DNA of 64,000 bases from Lewinella cohaerens DSM 23179. GTDB taxonomy: Bacteria; Bacteroidota; Bacteroidia; Chitinophagales; Saprospiraceae. The notes under the pieces were generated by a model. That model did not search any database. It saw nothing but the letters and a program-made list of their open reading frames with translations, and had not been told where the DNA came from. Where the stretch lies: the NCBI RefSeq assembly GCF_000379805.1, contig NZ_KB903609.1:110573-174572 (forward strand). The letters run 5' to 3'. The translations under genes and the position numbers were made by a program. Below, piece after piece: positions 1 through 8,654 of the stretch. The stretch's first letter is position 1. Every line of letters starts with the position of its first letter.

Positions 1-2032
1 GGCCATAGCGTCCTACTCCTACGATGACCTCCTTGCCTTCAAACTCCCCTAATGTTTTGGGTAATTCAAATAGCTTCAAGGATATTTCCAAATCAATATC
101 GTCCATTTCCATCCCGGCAGGCAGGTTGGCATAGCGGGGTTTTTCATCAGGCAACAGCTCATCAGGGGCTCCCATTTGAATAACAGGTCCCCGGCGAGAC
201 AAGCGTACCAGGATCGTTCTACCTGTTTCCGGGTCATTACCAATAATCCGTTCTTTGGTTACGCGTTCTGCTGTTTCCGTAATCACCTGAACATTGCTAT
301 GAAAAGGATCATAAAACTCCCGTAGCATCTTGGTCCAGTCTTCTTTTCCATCAGCAACCATATCAAAGCGTGCCTCGATATCACTGGTGAAACCGTACTG
401 CATAATGCTATCAAAATGCTCTTCTAGAAAGTCTGATACCGTAATGCCAATCTCTGTTGGAAACAGGCGATTCTTTACAGCTCCTGCTTTCTCTGTCTTG
501 GTCTCTGAACTAACTTTATTATCCTGAAGGGTCATCACCCTAAAATCACGATCATCTCCATCTCGCGACTCACGCACAACATAACCACGGTTTTCTTCCA
601 TGATTTTGCTGATCGTAGGTGCATAAGTAGACGGGCGACCAATGCCTTTTTCCTCCAGGGCTTTCACTAAACCTGCTTCCGTATATCGTGCTGGTGGGCG
701 AGTAAAGCTCTCCGTCGCTGTAAGTGTATTTAGTGGTAATTGCTGACCTTCGTTTAAAGGAGGTAGCATCCCTTTTACTTCATCATCGTCATCATCGTCA
801 TCCTTTGATTCCAGATAGACCTTTAGGAAACCGTCAAAGACCAGTACCTCGCCTTCTGCGCGAAGAATACGACCTGGTACTTTATCAATACCAATATTTA
901 CAATGGTTTTTTCCAGTTTCGCCTCTTCCATTTGGGAGGCAATCGTCCGCTTCCAAATCAACTCATACAGGCGCTGCTCATCACGATCTCCGCTTACGTT
1001 TTGCTTAGCAATATAGGTGGGACGAATGGCTTCGTGTGCCTCTTGTGCCGAGTTGTTCTTACTCTTATAACGTCGTACTTTAACGTACTCTTTACCAAAG
1101 TCCTGCTCAATTTGATCAGCGATAGTCCCCAGAGCAAGCTCTGAAAGATTGATCGAGTCGGTACGCATATAGGTGATATGCCCTGCTTCATAAAGGCGCT
1201 GAGCTACCTGCATGGTACGCTTTACCGAAAAGCCTAGTTTACGACTTGCATCCTGCTGGAGGGTAGAAGTCGTAAAAGGAGCGGCTGGTTTCCGCTTAAG
1301 CGGTTTAACCTCAATATTTTCAATCGAGAAATTAGCACCAACACATTTATCTAATAACTCCTGAGCATCTTCTACCGTCGAAAGTCGATCAGGAGAAGTA
1401 GCTTTGAGCTGAACCATCCGGCCTTGCTCGTTCTTAACGTTGAATATAGCGTCGAGTCGGAAGAAGGCCTGTGGGGTAAACTCTCGAATCTGGCGTTCTT
1501 TCTCTACAATTAGCTTTACGGCTACCGACTGTACCCGACCAGCAGACAATTTGCCTCTGATTTTCTTCCACAATAACTCTGATAGCTCGAAGCCTACCAA
1601 TCGATCCAATACCCGGCGCGCCTGCTGGGCATCTACCAGGTTCAGGTCAACAGTTCTTGGCTGAGTGATCGCTTTTTGAATAGCAGGCTTGGTAATTTCT
1701 CGGAAAACAATCCGCTTGGTGGTGTTTTCGTCCAATCCCAACACTTCACACAAGTGCCAGGAAATGGCTTCTCCCTCGCGGTCTTCATCCGTCGCGAGCC
1801 ACACTTCATCTACTTTTTTAACCCAACCTTTCAGTTCTTTAACAACTTTACGCTTTTCAGGAGAGACGATATATTTAGTAGCGAACTCATTATCCACATC
1901 CACCGCCTGTTTTCCTTTATCCAGGTCACGTATATGGCCAAAGCTCGACTTTACGACAAAATCCTTTCCCAGGATTTTCTCGATTGTCTTGGCTTTAGCA
2001 GGTGACTCCACAATGACGAGGTTCTTTGGCAT
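1..2032 (-). CDS. topA: DNA topoisomerase I (C-terminal part outside window)
   Basis: Type IA topoisomerase that relaxes negative supercoils by cutting one strand through a tyrosine-phosphate link. Reading the minus strand from the ATG at 2032 gives MPKNLVIVESPAKAKTIEKI, the classic Toprim start. The Toprim acidic motif (ATDEDREGEAISWH) follows, and the active-site block GHITYMRTDS has its tyrosine at codon 288 (bases 1169-1171). Near residue 416 there is a run of seven aspartates, an unusual acidic insert. The GIGRPSTYAPTI motif is also present. The frame is open to base 1, so the zinc-finger or basic C-terminal tail cannot be judged. A minus-strand TACATTTG box at 2098-2105 fits its promoter. 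It is divergent from purB. Confidence 0.96.
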   Translation of the reverse strand, partial: MPKNLVIVESPAKAKTIEKILGKDFVVKSSFGHIRDLDKGKQAVDVDNEFATKYIVSPEKRKVVKELKGWVKKVDEVWLATDEDREGEAISWHLCEVLGLDENTTKRIVFREITKPAIQKAITQPRTVDLNLVDAQQARRVLDRLVGFELSELLWKKIRGKLSAGRVQSVAVKLIVEKERQIREFTPQAFFRLDAIFNVKNEQGRMVQLKATSPDRLSTVEDAQELLDKCVGANFSIENIEVKPLKRKPAAPFTTSTLQQDASRKLGFSVKRTMQVAQRLYEAGHITYMRTDSINLSELALGTIADQIEQDFGKEYVKVRRYKSKNNSAQEAHEAIRPTYIAKQNVSGDRDEQRLYELIWKRTIASQMEEAKLEKTIVNIGIDKVPGRILRAEGEVLVFDGFLKVYLESKDDDDDDDEVKGMLPPLNEGQQLPLNTLTATESFTRPPARYTEAGLVKALEEKGIGRPSTYAPTISKIMEENRGYVVRESRDGDDRDFRVMTLQDNKVSSETKTEKAGAVKNRLFPTEIGITVSDFLEEHFDSIMQYGFTSDIEARFDMVADGKEDWTKMLREFYDPFHSNVQVITETAERVTKERIIGNDPETGRTILVRLSRRGPVIQMGAPDELLPDEKPRYANLPAGMEMDDIDLEISLKLFELPKTLGEFEGKEVIVGVGRYG

Positions 2033-2097
2033 ACTTTAGCTTTGTTATTCAACGCTTGAAACTAGGAAGAGAGCAAATAATACCTTCTTCAAAACTG

Positions 2098-2105
2098 CAA
2101 ATGTA
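2098..2105 (-). promoter_or_regulatory. Probable -7 box of topA promoter
   Basis: The plus strand reads CAAATGTA, which is TACATTTG on the minus strand and matches the Bacteroidota TAnnTTTG element. It lies 66 bases before the topA start. No good TTTG partner was seen at 19-21 bases. Confidence 0.4.
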
Positions 2106-2148
2106 ATTATTTTAAGATTTGTTCACCGTGCTCCTTTGAAATAGTCCT

Positions 2149-2156
2149 TACATTTG
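2149..2156 (+). promoter_or_regulatory. Probable -7 box of purB promoter
   Basis: TACATTTG matches TAnnTTTG and lies 62 bases before the purB ATG in the topA-purB divergent gap. No well-spaced -33 TTTG was found. Confidence 0.4.
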
Positions 2157-2218
2157 CCCCTTAATATTCCATTTTTGCGAGTATTCGCAGAAATAAGCAA
2201 CGATAAATCTTCCGACGC

Positions 2219-3562
2219 ATGACCTCCTTAGAAGCCGTAAGTCCTATTGATGGCAGATACCGCAACAAAACGCAAAACCTCAGTGAGTATTTCTCTGAAG
2301 CAGCATTAATCCGGTACAGGGTGCTGGTTGAAGTGAAATATTTTCAGGCACTACACGAACTTGGCTTACCTCAATTAAAAGGTATAGCAGCCGATAAGGT
2401 TGCAAGCTTAAGCCAATTACATGAAAAATTTTCATCGGCCGATGCCGCCTCTATCAAAGAAATAGAGAAGACAACCAACCACGATGTCAAAGCCGTGGAG
2501 TATCATATCAAGGCCGCTTTCGAGAAGGCTGGGCTAAGCGATTATCAGGAATTTGTCCACTTTGGGCTTACTAGCCAGGATATCAACAATACAGCTGTTC
2601 CGCTTTCTTTGCAAGATGCTTACCGCAATGTTTTCCTTCCTGGGGCTAATGCTGTCCTTTCGGATTTGAATGCGTTGGCAGAAGAATGGAAAGCTATTCC
2701 CATGTTGGCACGTACCCACGGTCAGCCTGCTTCTCCTACCCTACTGGGTAAGGAAATCGCCGTCTTCACAGCTCGGATGGAACATCAACTAGAACAACTG
2801 GCCAACATAGAGCTAAGGGTGAAGTTTGGTGGTGCTACCGGGAACCTTAATGCCCATTATGCTGCCTACCCTGAGTACGACTGGCATACTTTTGCAGAAA
2901 ATTTTGCAGAAAATTCCCTTGGGCTCAAGCGGGCTTATCCCACAACACAGATTGAACATTACGATAATTTGGCTGCGTTCTTCCACGCCATGGTTCGTAT
3001 CAACACCATCCTTATTGACTTCTGTCGTGATATATGGACATACATCTCTATGGAATATTTCCGCCAGCGGACCATTGCCGGCGAGGTAGGATCAAGCGCC
3101 ATGCCACACAAGGTAAACCCGATTGATTTTGAAAATGCGGAAGGCAACCTCGGAATTGCTAATGCGCTACTTGAGCACTTGGCACATAAACTGCCGGTTT
3201 CCAGACTACAAAGAGACCTTACCGATAGTACTGTCTTACGCAATGTAGGCATGCCTTTTGCACATACTATGATTGCTTTCCAAGCGATACAAAAAGGGCT
3301 AAGTAAATTGCTCCTCAACGAAGCTAAGCTACACGCTGACCTCGAAAGCAACTGGATTGTTATTGCAGAGGCCATCCAGAACATCCTGCGAAGAGAAAAT
3401 TACCCTAAGCCTTACGAAGCGCTCAAGGCACTAACAAGAGGCAAGGCTGCTGTAGGAGAAGCGGAAATCAAGGCCTTCATTAAAGAGTTACCTGTAAGCG
3501 ACGAGATCAGGCAGGAGTTATTGCTATTGAGTCCACATACTTATACAGGTCGGTTTGTGTAA
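2219..3562 (+). CDS. purB: Adenylosuccinate lyase
   Basis: Cytosolic enzyme of purine synthesis that releases fumarate from SAICAR and from adenylosuccinate. The 447-residue length is normal for the family. The N-terminus carries SPIDGRYRNKT, the catalytic-histidine block ARTHGQPASPT is near residue 165, and the fumarase/lyase signature GSSAMPHKVNP is near residue 290. It stands alone, divergent from topA, and is followed by a nested palindromic repeat. The internal minus-strand reading frames are shadows. Confidence 0.97.
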   Translation: MTSLEAVSPIDGRYRNKTQNLSEYFSEAALIRYRVLVEVKYFQALHELGLPQLKGIAADKVASLSQLHEKFSSADAASIKEIEKTTNHDVKAVEYHIKAAFEKAGLSDYQEFVHFGLTSQDINNTAVPLSLQDAYRNVFLPGANAVLSDLNALAEEWKAIPMLARTHGQPASPTLLGKEIAVFTARMEHQLEQLANIELRVKFGGATGNLNAHYAAYPEYDWHTFAENFAENSLGLKRAYPTTQIEHYDNLAAFFHAMVRINTILIDFCRDIWTYISMEYFRQRTIAGEVGSSAMPHKVNPIDFENAEGNLGIANALLEHLAHKLPVSRLQRDLTDSTVLRNVGMPFAHTMIAFQAIQKGLSKLLLNEAKLHADLESNWIVIAEAIQNILRRENYPKPYEALKALTRGKAAVGEAEIKAFIKELPVSDEIRQELLLLSPHTYTGRFV

Positions 3563-3610
3563 CCTTTCCACCTTATAGCATGATGCTTTTTTATCACATA
3601 GACACATAGG

Positions 3611-3745
3611 GGTGCTAAATGAAATCGTTTGGGATTGAATGCTTAAGACGTGGCTTGGACTTCAGTCCGAGCGGGAAGATATTGCGATTGTGGCCGGACT
3701 GAAGTCCAGCCTACACCTTTCCAACCAAACGATTTCATCTAGCTC
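3611..3745. repeat. Nested palindromic repeat (about 130 bases)
   Basis: Two concentric perfect inverted repeats lie between two convergent genes. The outer arms are ATGAAATCGTTTGG at 3619-3632 and its complement at 3725-3738, extendable outward with one mismatch. The inner arms are GGACTTCAGTCCG at 3657-3669 and its complement at 3695-3707. It lies after purB and after the end of the prpE-like gene, so it may terminate both, but its size suggests a REP/MITE-like unit. Related GGACTT/AAGTCC hairpins occur at 35732 and 59254. Confidence 0.75.
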
Positions 3746-3819
3746 CCACATAGGGCGTTTCAAAAAAACTTAAGTGCCTTTGGTGGTTCAAAAAACGATG
3801 CGTCTAGCTTCTGAAATAT

Positions 3820-5718
3820 TCACCTTCCGCAATTGCCTATTGTTTTTTCGGTCATGAGCGTTTCTAGTTCTCCCAGGACACTTATGTCATCTATCGTTGA
3901 TGGCGGCTTGAAGGTCTGCTTGTCGGCGATGGCTCGCATGGTTTTGCGAAGAATTTTCCCGGATCGGGTTTTTGGAAGACGATCTACTTGAACTGCGCGC
4001 TTAAAAGCCGCAACTGGCCCTATTGTATCTCTGACCATTTTGATCAGCTCTTTTTCAATGATTGTTTCTGTTGCAGAAATCCCGGTTTTCAAAACAAAGA
4101 AACCTACTGGAATTTGTCCTTTTAGTTCATTGGCAACTCCAATAACTGCGCATTCTGCGACTGCTGGGTGGGCCGCCACCACTTCTTCCATCTCGGCCGT
4201 AGACAATCGGTGCCCAGCAACATTTATAATATCATCAATGCGGCCCGTAATAAAGACGTAGCCCTCTTCATCTTTGTACCCTCCGTCTCCTGAAAAGTAG
4301 TAGCCAGGGTAGGCAGACAAGTAAGACTTTTTGAACCTTGGTGTATCTTCCCATAGGTTGGGCAAACACCCCGGAGGTAATGGATACCGAATAGCCACAG
4401 CTCCTTCTTCGCCAGTGGAAACTTCTTGGTTCTCGTGATCGAGTATTGCAACCTCAAAACCACAAACCGGAGGGCCGGCCGATCCTGGCTTTATGGGTTG
4501 AAGCTCCAACCCTGCCATATTTGCCAGCATAGGATAGCCGGATTCCGTCTGCCACCAATGGTCAATGACAGGAACCTTCAGCATTTCTTCACACCAGTTC
4601 AACGTATTAATATCTGTGCGTTCTCCGGCAAGGAAAAGGTATTTAAGACAAGAGGTGTCGTATTGCTCTTTAAGCTTTCCTTTAGCATCCTCTTTTTTGA
4701 TCGCTCTAAATGCTGTTGGTGCTGTGAAAAACACTTTAACTTGGTATTCTTCAATCACTCTCCAAAAAGTGCCTGCGTCCGGCGTTTTTATCGGCTTTCC
4801 TTCGAATAGAACAGTGGTACAGCCATAGATTAAAGGAGCATAAACAATGTAGGAGTGACCTACGACCCAGCCCACATCCGAAGCAGCCCAGTAGGTATCT
4901 CCGGGAACTACACCATAAACATTTTTCATACTGTAATGCAGCGCTACAGCGTGACCTCCGTTATCTCTAACAATCCCCTTTGGCTGGCCTGTAGTACCAG
5001 AGGTGTAGAGGATGTACAAGGGGTCTGTTGCATCGACCGGGGTGTAAGTAGCCGGTTCTGCTTGTGCGAGTAACGTTTCCCAATCAAAATCCCGGCCTTC
5101 CTGAAGCGTTGCTTTTACAAAATCCCGCTGGTATACGATGCAGGCCTGTGGTTGAAAAGTAGCTTCGCGCAATGCTTTATCAATGATGGGCTTGTAAGGA
5201 ACAATACGTTCAATTTCCTTGCCTCCGCTAGCCACAAGAATCAACTTGGGTTTAGCATCATCAATGCGGATCGCTAATTCATGGGCCGCAAAACCGCCGA
5301 ACACCACCGAATGCACTGCTCCCAATCGAGCACAAGCCAACATGGCAAAGACTACCTGCGGGATCATGGGCATATAAATAATCACTCGGTCGCCTTTTTC
5401 GATGCCCTGCGCCTTGAGTACACCGGCAAAACGAGCCGTCTCGTCCAACAACTCCTGGTAAGTGTATTGTTCCTTCGTATTGGTAACAGGAGAATCGTAG
5501 ATCAGTGCCGTTTGTGCAGCCCGACCATTGGCCACGTGATAATCCAGTGCCAAGTAGGATGTGTTCATCTTCCCTCCTTTGTACCAACGATAAAGTTCAT
5601 CTTCATCTTGGCTAAGGATGTTTTCAGGAAAAGATAACCAGTCAAGGGCTTTTGCCTGTTCCGTCCAATAAGCAATCGGATCCGCAAGGCTGTTTTGGTA
5701 TTCTTTTTGGTAGGTCAT
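3820..5718 (-). CDS. prpE: Propionyl-CoA synthetase-like acyl-CoA ligase
   Basis: AMP-forming acyl-CoA synthetase of 632 residues that would activate propionate or a similar short acid with ATP and CoA. The adenylate loop YTSGTTGQPKGI is near residue 233, the DHWWQTESGYP block follows, and the C-terminal lysine motif PKTRSGKILRK is the site of reversible acetylation in the family. It is more like PrpE/ACSS3 than the Acs at 20011: the N-terminus is a short YWTEQAKALDW form and the lid region reads SGDGGYKDEEGYVF. The substrate is therefore inferred. Two dyads stand in its promoter (5754-5774 and 5795-5814), the second shared with the acs and porin promoters. Confidence 0.85.
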   Translation of the reverse strand: MTYQKEYQNSLADPIAYWTEQAKALDWLSFPENILSQDEDELYRWYKGGKMNTSYLALDYHVANGRAAQTALIYDSPVTNTKEQYTYQELLDETARFAGVLKAQGIEKGDRVIIYMPMIPQVVFAMLACARLGAVHSVVFGGFAAHELAIRIDDAKPKLILVASGGKEIERIVPYKPIIDKALREATFQPQACIVYQRDFVKATLQEGRDFDWETLLAQAEPATYTPVDATDPLYILYTSGTTGQPKGIVRDNGGHAVALHYSMKNVYGVVPGDTYWAASDVGWVVGHSYIVYAPLIYGCTTVLFEGKPIKTPDAGTFWRVIEEYQVKVFFTAPTAFRAIKKEDAKGKLKEQYDTSCLKYLFLAGERTDINTLNWCEEMLKVPVIDHWWQTESGYPMLANMAGLELQPIKPGSAGPPVCGFEVAILDHENQEVSTGEEGAVAIRYPLPPGCLPNLWEDTPRFKKSYLSAYPGYYFSGDGGYKDEEGYVFITGRIDDIINVAGHRLSTAEMEEVVAAHPAVAECAVIGVANELKGQIPVGFFVLKTGISATETIIEKELIKMVRDTIGPVAAFKRAVQVDRLPKTRSGKILRKTMRAIADKQTFKPPSTIDDISVLGELETLMTEKTIGNCGR

Positions 5719-5753
5719 GACAGGGCAGTTAATATGCTAAACAATAGAAACTT

Positions 5754-5774
5754 TTACCGAATAACAATCGGTAA
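5754..5774. promoter_or_regulatory. Inverted repeat TTACCGA-N7-TCGGTAA
   Basis: Perfect 7-base dyad with a 7-base spacer, 36-56 bases upstream of the prpE-like start and just downstream of its -7 box. The position near the transcription start fits an operator. The binding factor is unknown, and this dyad was not seen in front of acs or the porin gene. Confidence 0.45.
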
Positions 5775-5780
5775 CATGAC

Positions 5781-5788
5781 CAAAAATA
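5781..5788 (-). promoter_or_regulatory. Probable -7 box of the prpE-like gene
   Basis: CAAAAATA on the plus strand is TATTTTTG on the minus strand, matching TAnnTTTG. It sits between the two dyads. No TTTG is found at the -33 spacing; the ACATCTA dyad occupies that place, which would fit an activator or a repressor at a weak promoter. Confidence 0.45.
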
Positions 5789-5794
5789 CAAAAC

Positions 5795-5814
5795 ACATCT
5801 AAATATCTAGATGT
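5795..5814. promoter_or_regulatory. ACATCTA-N6-TAGATGT operator candidate
   Basis: Perfect 7-base inverted repeat with a 6-base spacer, immediately upstream of the prpE-like -7 box. The half site ACATCTA recurs at 12648-12654 (porin promoter) and 19972-19978 (acs promoter), each close to a -7 box. Confidence 0.55.
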
Positions 5815-5910
5815 TTTTGTTAATTTTGTTTTCATCTACTCTCCTCTTGTCTCCAACAAAAGATAATCGAGGCCCCAACCAACACTTTGACTACTCAATC
5901 AGAGATTGCC

Positions 5911-8526
5911 TTAATAAACCACAACTCTTTCTACAATCTCAGTTGTCCCGTTAGAAATATTAAAAATATAAACCCCGGCGGGCAGTATGCTAAAATCTAA
6001 ATACTCAGAATGATTTTCCATCGTAGTTCGGTGAATAAGCCTCCCTGATAACGCATGAACTGACAATTCAAACGGACCTTCCAGTTGATCACTGAGCCGT
6101 ATACCCAACCAATCGCCTGTTGGATTCGGAAAGAAAAGATTCTCATCTTGTTGCCCGAAGTCTTCAGGTAATCCATCTATCCATTCTGCTAATTTATCAA
6201 TATACACTTCGTCAACCAGGTTTCGAGCAATGGGTGGCATGCGATTCTGATTGATACTAGCATCACGTAACCAAAACTCGGATTCAGCATGATAACCAGG
6301 TTTTACGATAAGGCGATTCGGGTTTGATGCATTACTTGTTGTTGGAAAATTAACAAAGTTTTTCAGTACTAAAGGAGTATTAAAACGTAGATCCATATTC
6401 ACCGTAGGCAAGTTGCCAGGTACATGGCAAGAAGCACAATTGGCATCTAAATAAGACATAATTCGAAGTTCTAAATCTGCGGATTCATCATCTATTGGAT
6501 AAGAGCGCTTATATTGATTTGCTTCGCCTATATCCTGCTTGAATACGCCCAGGTCATTGAGGTAAGTTAATTGGTTCATTTCATTTCCCAAGTGAGGATA
6601 AGACATTGTACCATTTAGCTGATGCGTTTTTACTCCCAAAACATAGTTAGCTGTAGAGTTGTGGCAAGTAAGACACTGTTCACGGCTAGGAAAGTCCCAG
6701 CTTTGAGTATACGCAAACTGCCCATTTTCATCGGTGATATCAAAACTCTTGGAAGAACCCCCTCCTTGCAAAAAAGCTTCTGTTCCTTCTTGATTCCAAC
6801 GATAGGTGAGACCATAGCGTTTTGTTTCCCCAATAATAAAAAAACGTGTTTCTAAGCGAACCGTAGGACTATTAGCGCTTTCGCTCAATGGCAGTTCAAA
6901 ATGTTTAATGAATACCGTTCCTTCTGGAAAACTCCAATCACTTTCTTTCCTGAAGATAATCTGCTCATCCACCGTATCATAAGTACCATCATTTGGAATT
7001 GCGATCCAACGCTTTTTCTCTGCCCGATCCGACCACAAAGGAGCATTAGTCTCATAAGGAATTATACCTGGTATCGGAGTCAGTGTTTCCAAATCAGCGA
7101 AAACCCCCAAATCAGAAAGCTTAGCAGGAGGATCGGGAACATCTACTGTACGTTTCAAGCGAAAAATCTTACCAGGAATAGATTCCATTCTACTACCAAT
7201 AACTGCAATTAGTATATCACCATTTGGCTGGGGAAACACACCTGTTATACCTGCCCCTTGAGGAATATCTACAGGTTGAGCGCCCAGGTCACTAATAAGT
7301 GTTTCAATTTCTGGCTCCACCTGTTCACTTGTTGTACTTAGTGCCATCAACAGGTTACTGGTAAAATCAGCAAAAATGTATTTCCCGTTCAATTCAGGAA
7401 ATGCAACACCTTGATAAACCTCCCCACCAATCACACAAGCGCCATAGGTTCGATCGTACGCTAGATAAGGTGGTTTTTCATTACCAATATAATCCTCCTC
7501 TGCTGGTCTCGTAAAATCTTCACTCACAAAGGTCCCCTCCAAATAAGGCCACTGTAGATTGTCACCTTTGCGCACTTGGGTAATTTCCTCCATTGCTCCT
7601 CCTCCGACATCAGCTACCCATATCACATCGGCCTCAGGGTCATACGACATGCCGTAAGGACTACGGATTCCGGTAGCATAGTATTCTTCCAGAAAATCGC
7701 CGTCTGGGCTAAGCCAAGGGTTATCATTTGGAATCATGTAGCCTTGAGTAAAGGTCTCAGGCCAATCTGCTGGTGGGTTTTCATTTACCTTCGGTTGGCG
7801 AATAATGGGATGGCTCCGAGTAGGATCATTGTCAACATCTATTCGAAGAATCCCGCTAAACAAGCCACCATCTAATCGCTGTGTAGAAGAAGCGCGATGA
7901 TCAAATTCTCCTTCATCGCCAATAGATAAATATAGCATTCCATCAGGGCCAAAAAACATCGCGCCACCATTGTGCCAGGTACTTTGATCATATTGTTGAA
8001 TAAGAACCTCTTCTGTATCAGCATCGAATGTCTCTGTAGTAGCATCCCAAGTGAACTTTGACAATCGGTTATAGCCAATTTCATCCCATTGATCAGGGTC
8101 AGGCTTGGTACGATAATAAACAAAAACAAGTTGTTTATCAGGTGCAGCAGGGTTTCCGAATTCCGGATGCAACACCATCCCTACCGTTCCTCCATCTCCC
8201 AATTTAAAAGAACGATCTGTAATATCCAGTACCCTCTCTGAAAACTGATCTTCCAGATTAACCCGCCAAATTTCACCTTTCTTACCCAGGATTAAAATAT
8301 CATCAGTACCTGTAAAAGGAATAATCCGAATTGGACCATAAAAAGTCTGACCAGGCAGTGGATCTTCTAATTCCCACGCACCACCAGCACCAGGTGTTGT
8401 ATTAGGGAATACACCATTAAGGTAAGCTTGGATTGGCCCAGGTGGGGGTGGTGCAGAAGTGTTTAGTGCAAGAGAAAAGGCAGCAATAACAACTACACCA
8501 AGGATTGAACGAGAGAAATGCGACAT
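5911..8526 (-). CDS. Secreted sugar dehydrogenase-cytochrome c fusion with T9SS sorting domain
   Basis: An 871-residue multidomain secreted protein. Residues 1-25 form a signal peptide. Residues about 45-430 resemble the PQQ-dependent glucose/sorbosone dehydrogenase beta-propeller (GQTFYGPIRIIPF, LGDGGTVGMVLHPEF, WHNGGAMFFGPDGMLYLSIGDEGE spread over the region). The C-terminal half carries two haem-binding motifs, CLTCH near residue 617 and CASCH near 696. The last 75 residues (FFPNPTGDWLGI to VVY) look like a type IX secretion sorting domain. A likely role is oxidation of an external sugar or alcohol with electron transfer to the attached haem; the substrate is unknown. It is divergent from the gene at 8655. 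Confidence 0.85.
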   Translation of the reverse strand: MSHFSRSILGVVVIAAFSLALNTSAPPPPGPIQAYLNGVFPNTTPGAGGAWELEDPLPGQTFYGPIRIIPFTGTDDILILGKKGEIWRVNLEDQFSERVLDITDRSFKLGDGGTVGMVLHPEFGNPAAPDKQLVFVYYRTKPDPDQWDEIGYNRLSKFTWDATTETFDADTEEVLIQQYDQSTWHNGGAMFFGPDGMLYLSIGDEGEFDHRASSTQRLDGGLFSGILRIDVDNDPTRSHPIIRQPKVNENPPADWPETFTQGYMIPNDNPWLSPDGDFLEEYYATGIRSPYGMSYDPEADVIWVADVGGGAMEEITQVRKGDNLQWPYLEGTFVSEDFTRPAEEDYIGNEKPPYLAYDRTYGACVIGGEVYQGVAFPELNGKYIFADFTSNLLMALSTTSEQVEPEIETLISDLGAQPVDIPQGAGITGVFPQPNGDILIAVIGSRMESIPGKIFRLKRTVDVPDPPAKLSDLGVFADLETLTPIPGIIPYETNAPLWSDRAEKKRWIAIPNDGTYDTVDEQIIFRKESDWSFPEGTVFIKHFELPLSESANSPTVRLETRFFIIGETKRYGLTYRWNQEGTEAFLQGGGSSKSFDITDENGQFAYTQSWDFPSREQCLTCHNSTANYVLGVKTHQLNGTMSYPHLGNEMNQLTYLNDLGVFKQDIGEANQYKRSYPIDDESADLELRIMSYLDANCASCHVPGNLPTVNMDLRFNTPLVLKNFVNFPTTSNASNPNRLIVKPGYHAESEFWLRDASINQNRMPPIARNLVDEVYIDKLAEWIDGLPEDFGQQDENLFFPNPTGDWLGIRLSDQLEGPFELSVHALSGRLIHRTTMENHSEYLDFSILPAGVYIFNISNGTTEIVERVVVY

Positions 8527-8555
8527 AACAGCTTTTTTTATTCAGGTCTTATAGA

Positions 8556-8563
8556 CAAAGATA
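8556..8563 (-). promoter_or_regulatory. Probable -7 box of the sugar dehydrogenase gene
   Basis: CAAAGATA on the plus strand gives TATCTTTG on the minus strand, 30 bases upstream of the start at 8526. It matches TAnnTTTG. Confidence 0.4.
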
Positions 8564-8654
8564 GCTCAAGTCAATAAAGTCCGAATATTTATCCGCTAAT
8601 AATGCGGAATAACCGACAAAGTATTTTTACTTTTCATGAAATAAGCTTTCTGCT

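Noticed and set aside
2959-3384. 141-residue minus-strand frame inside purB
   Set aside because: It is the antisense shadow of a clear purB coding region; composition follows the codon structure of purB and no family pattern is seen.
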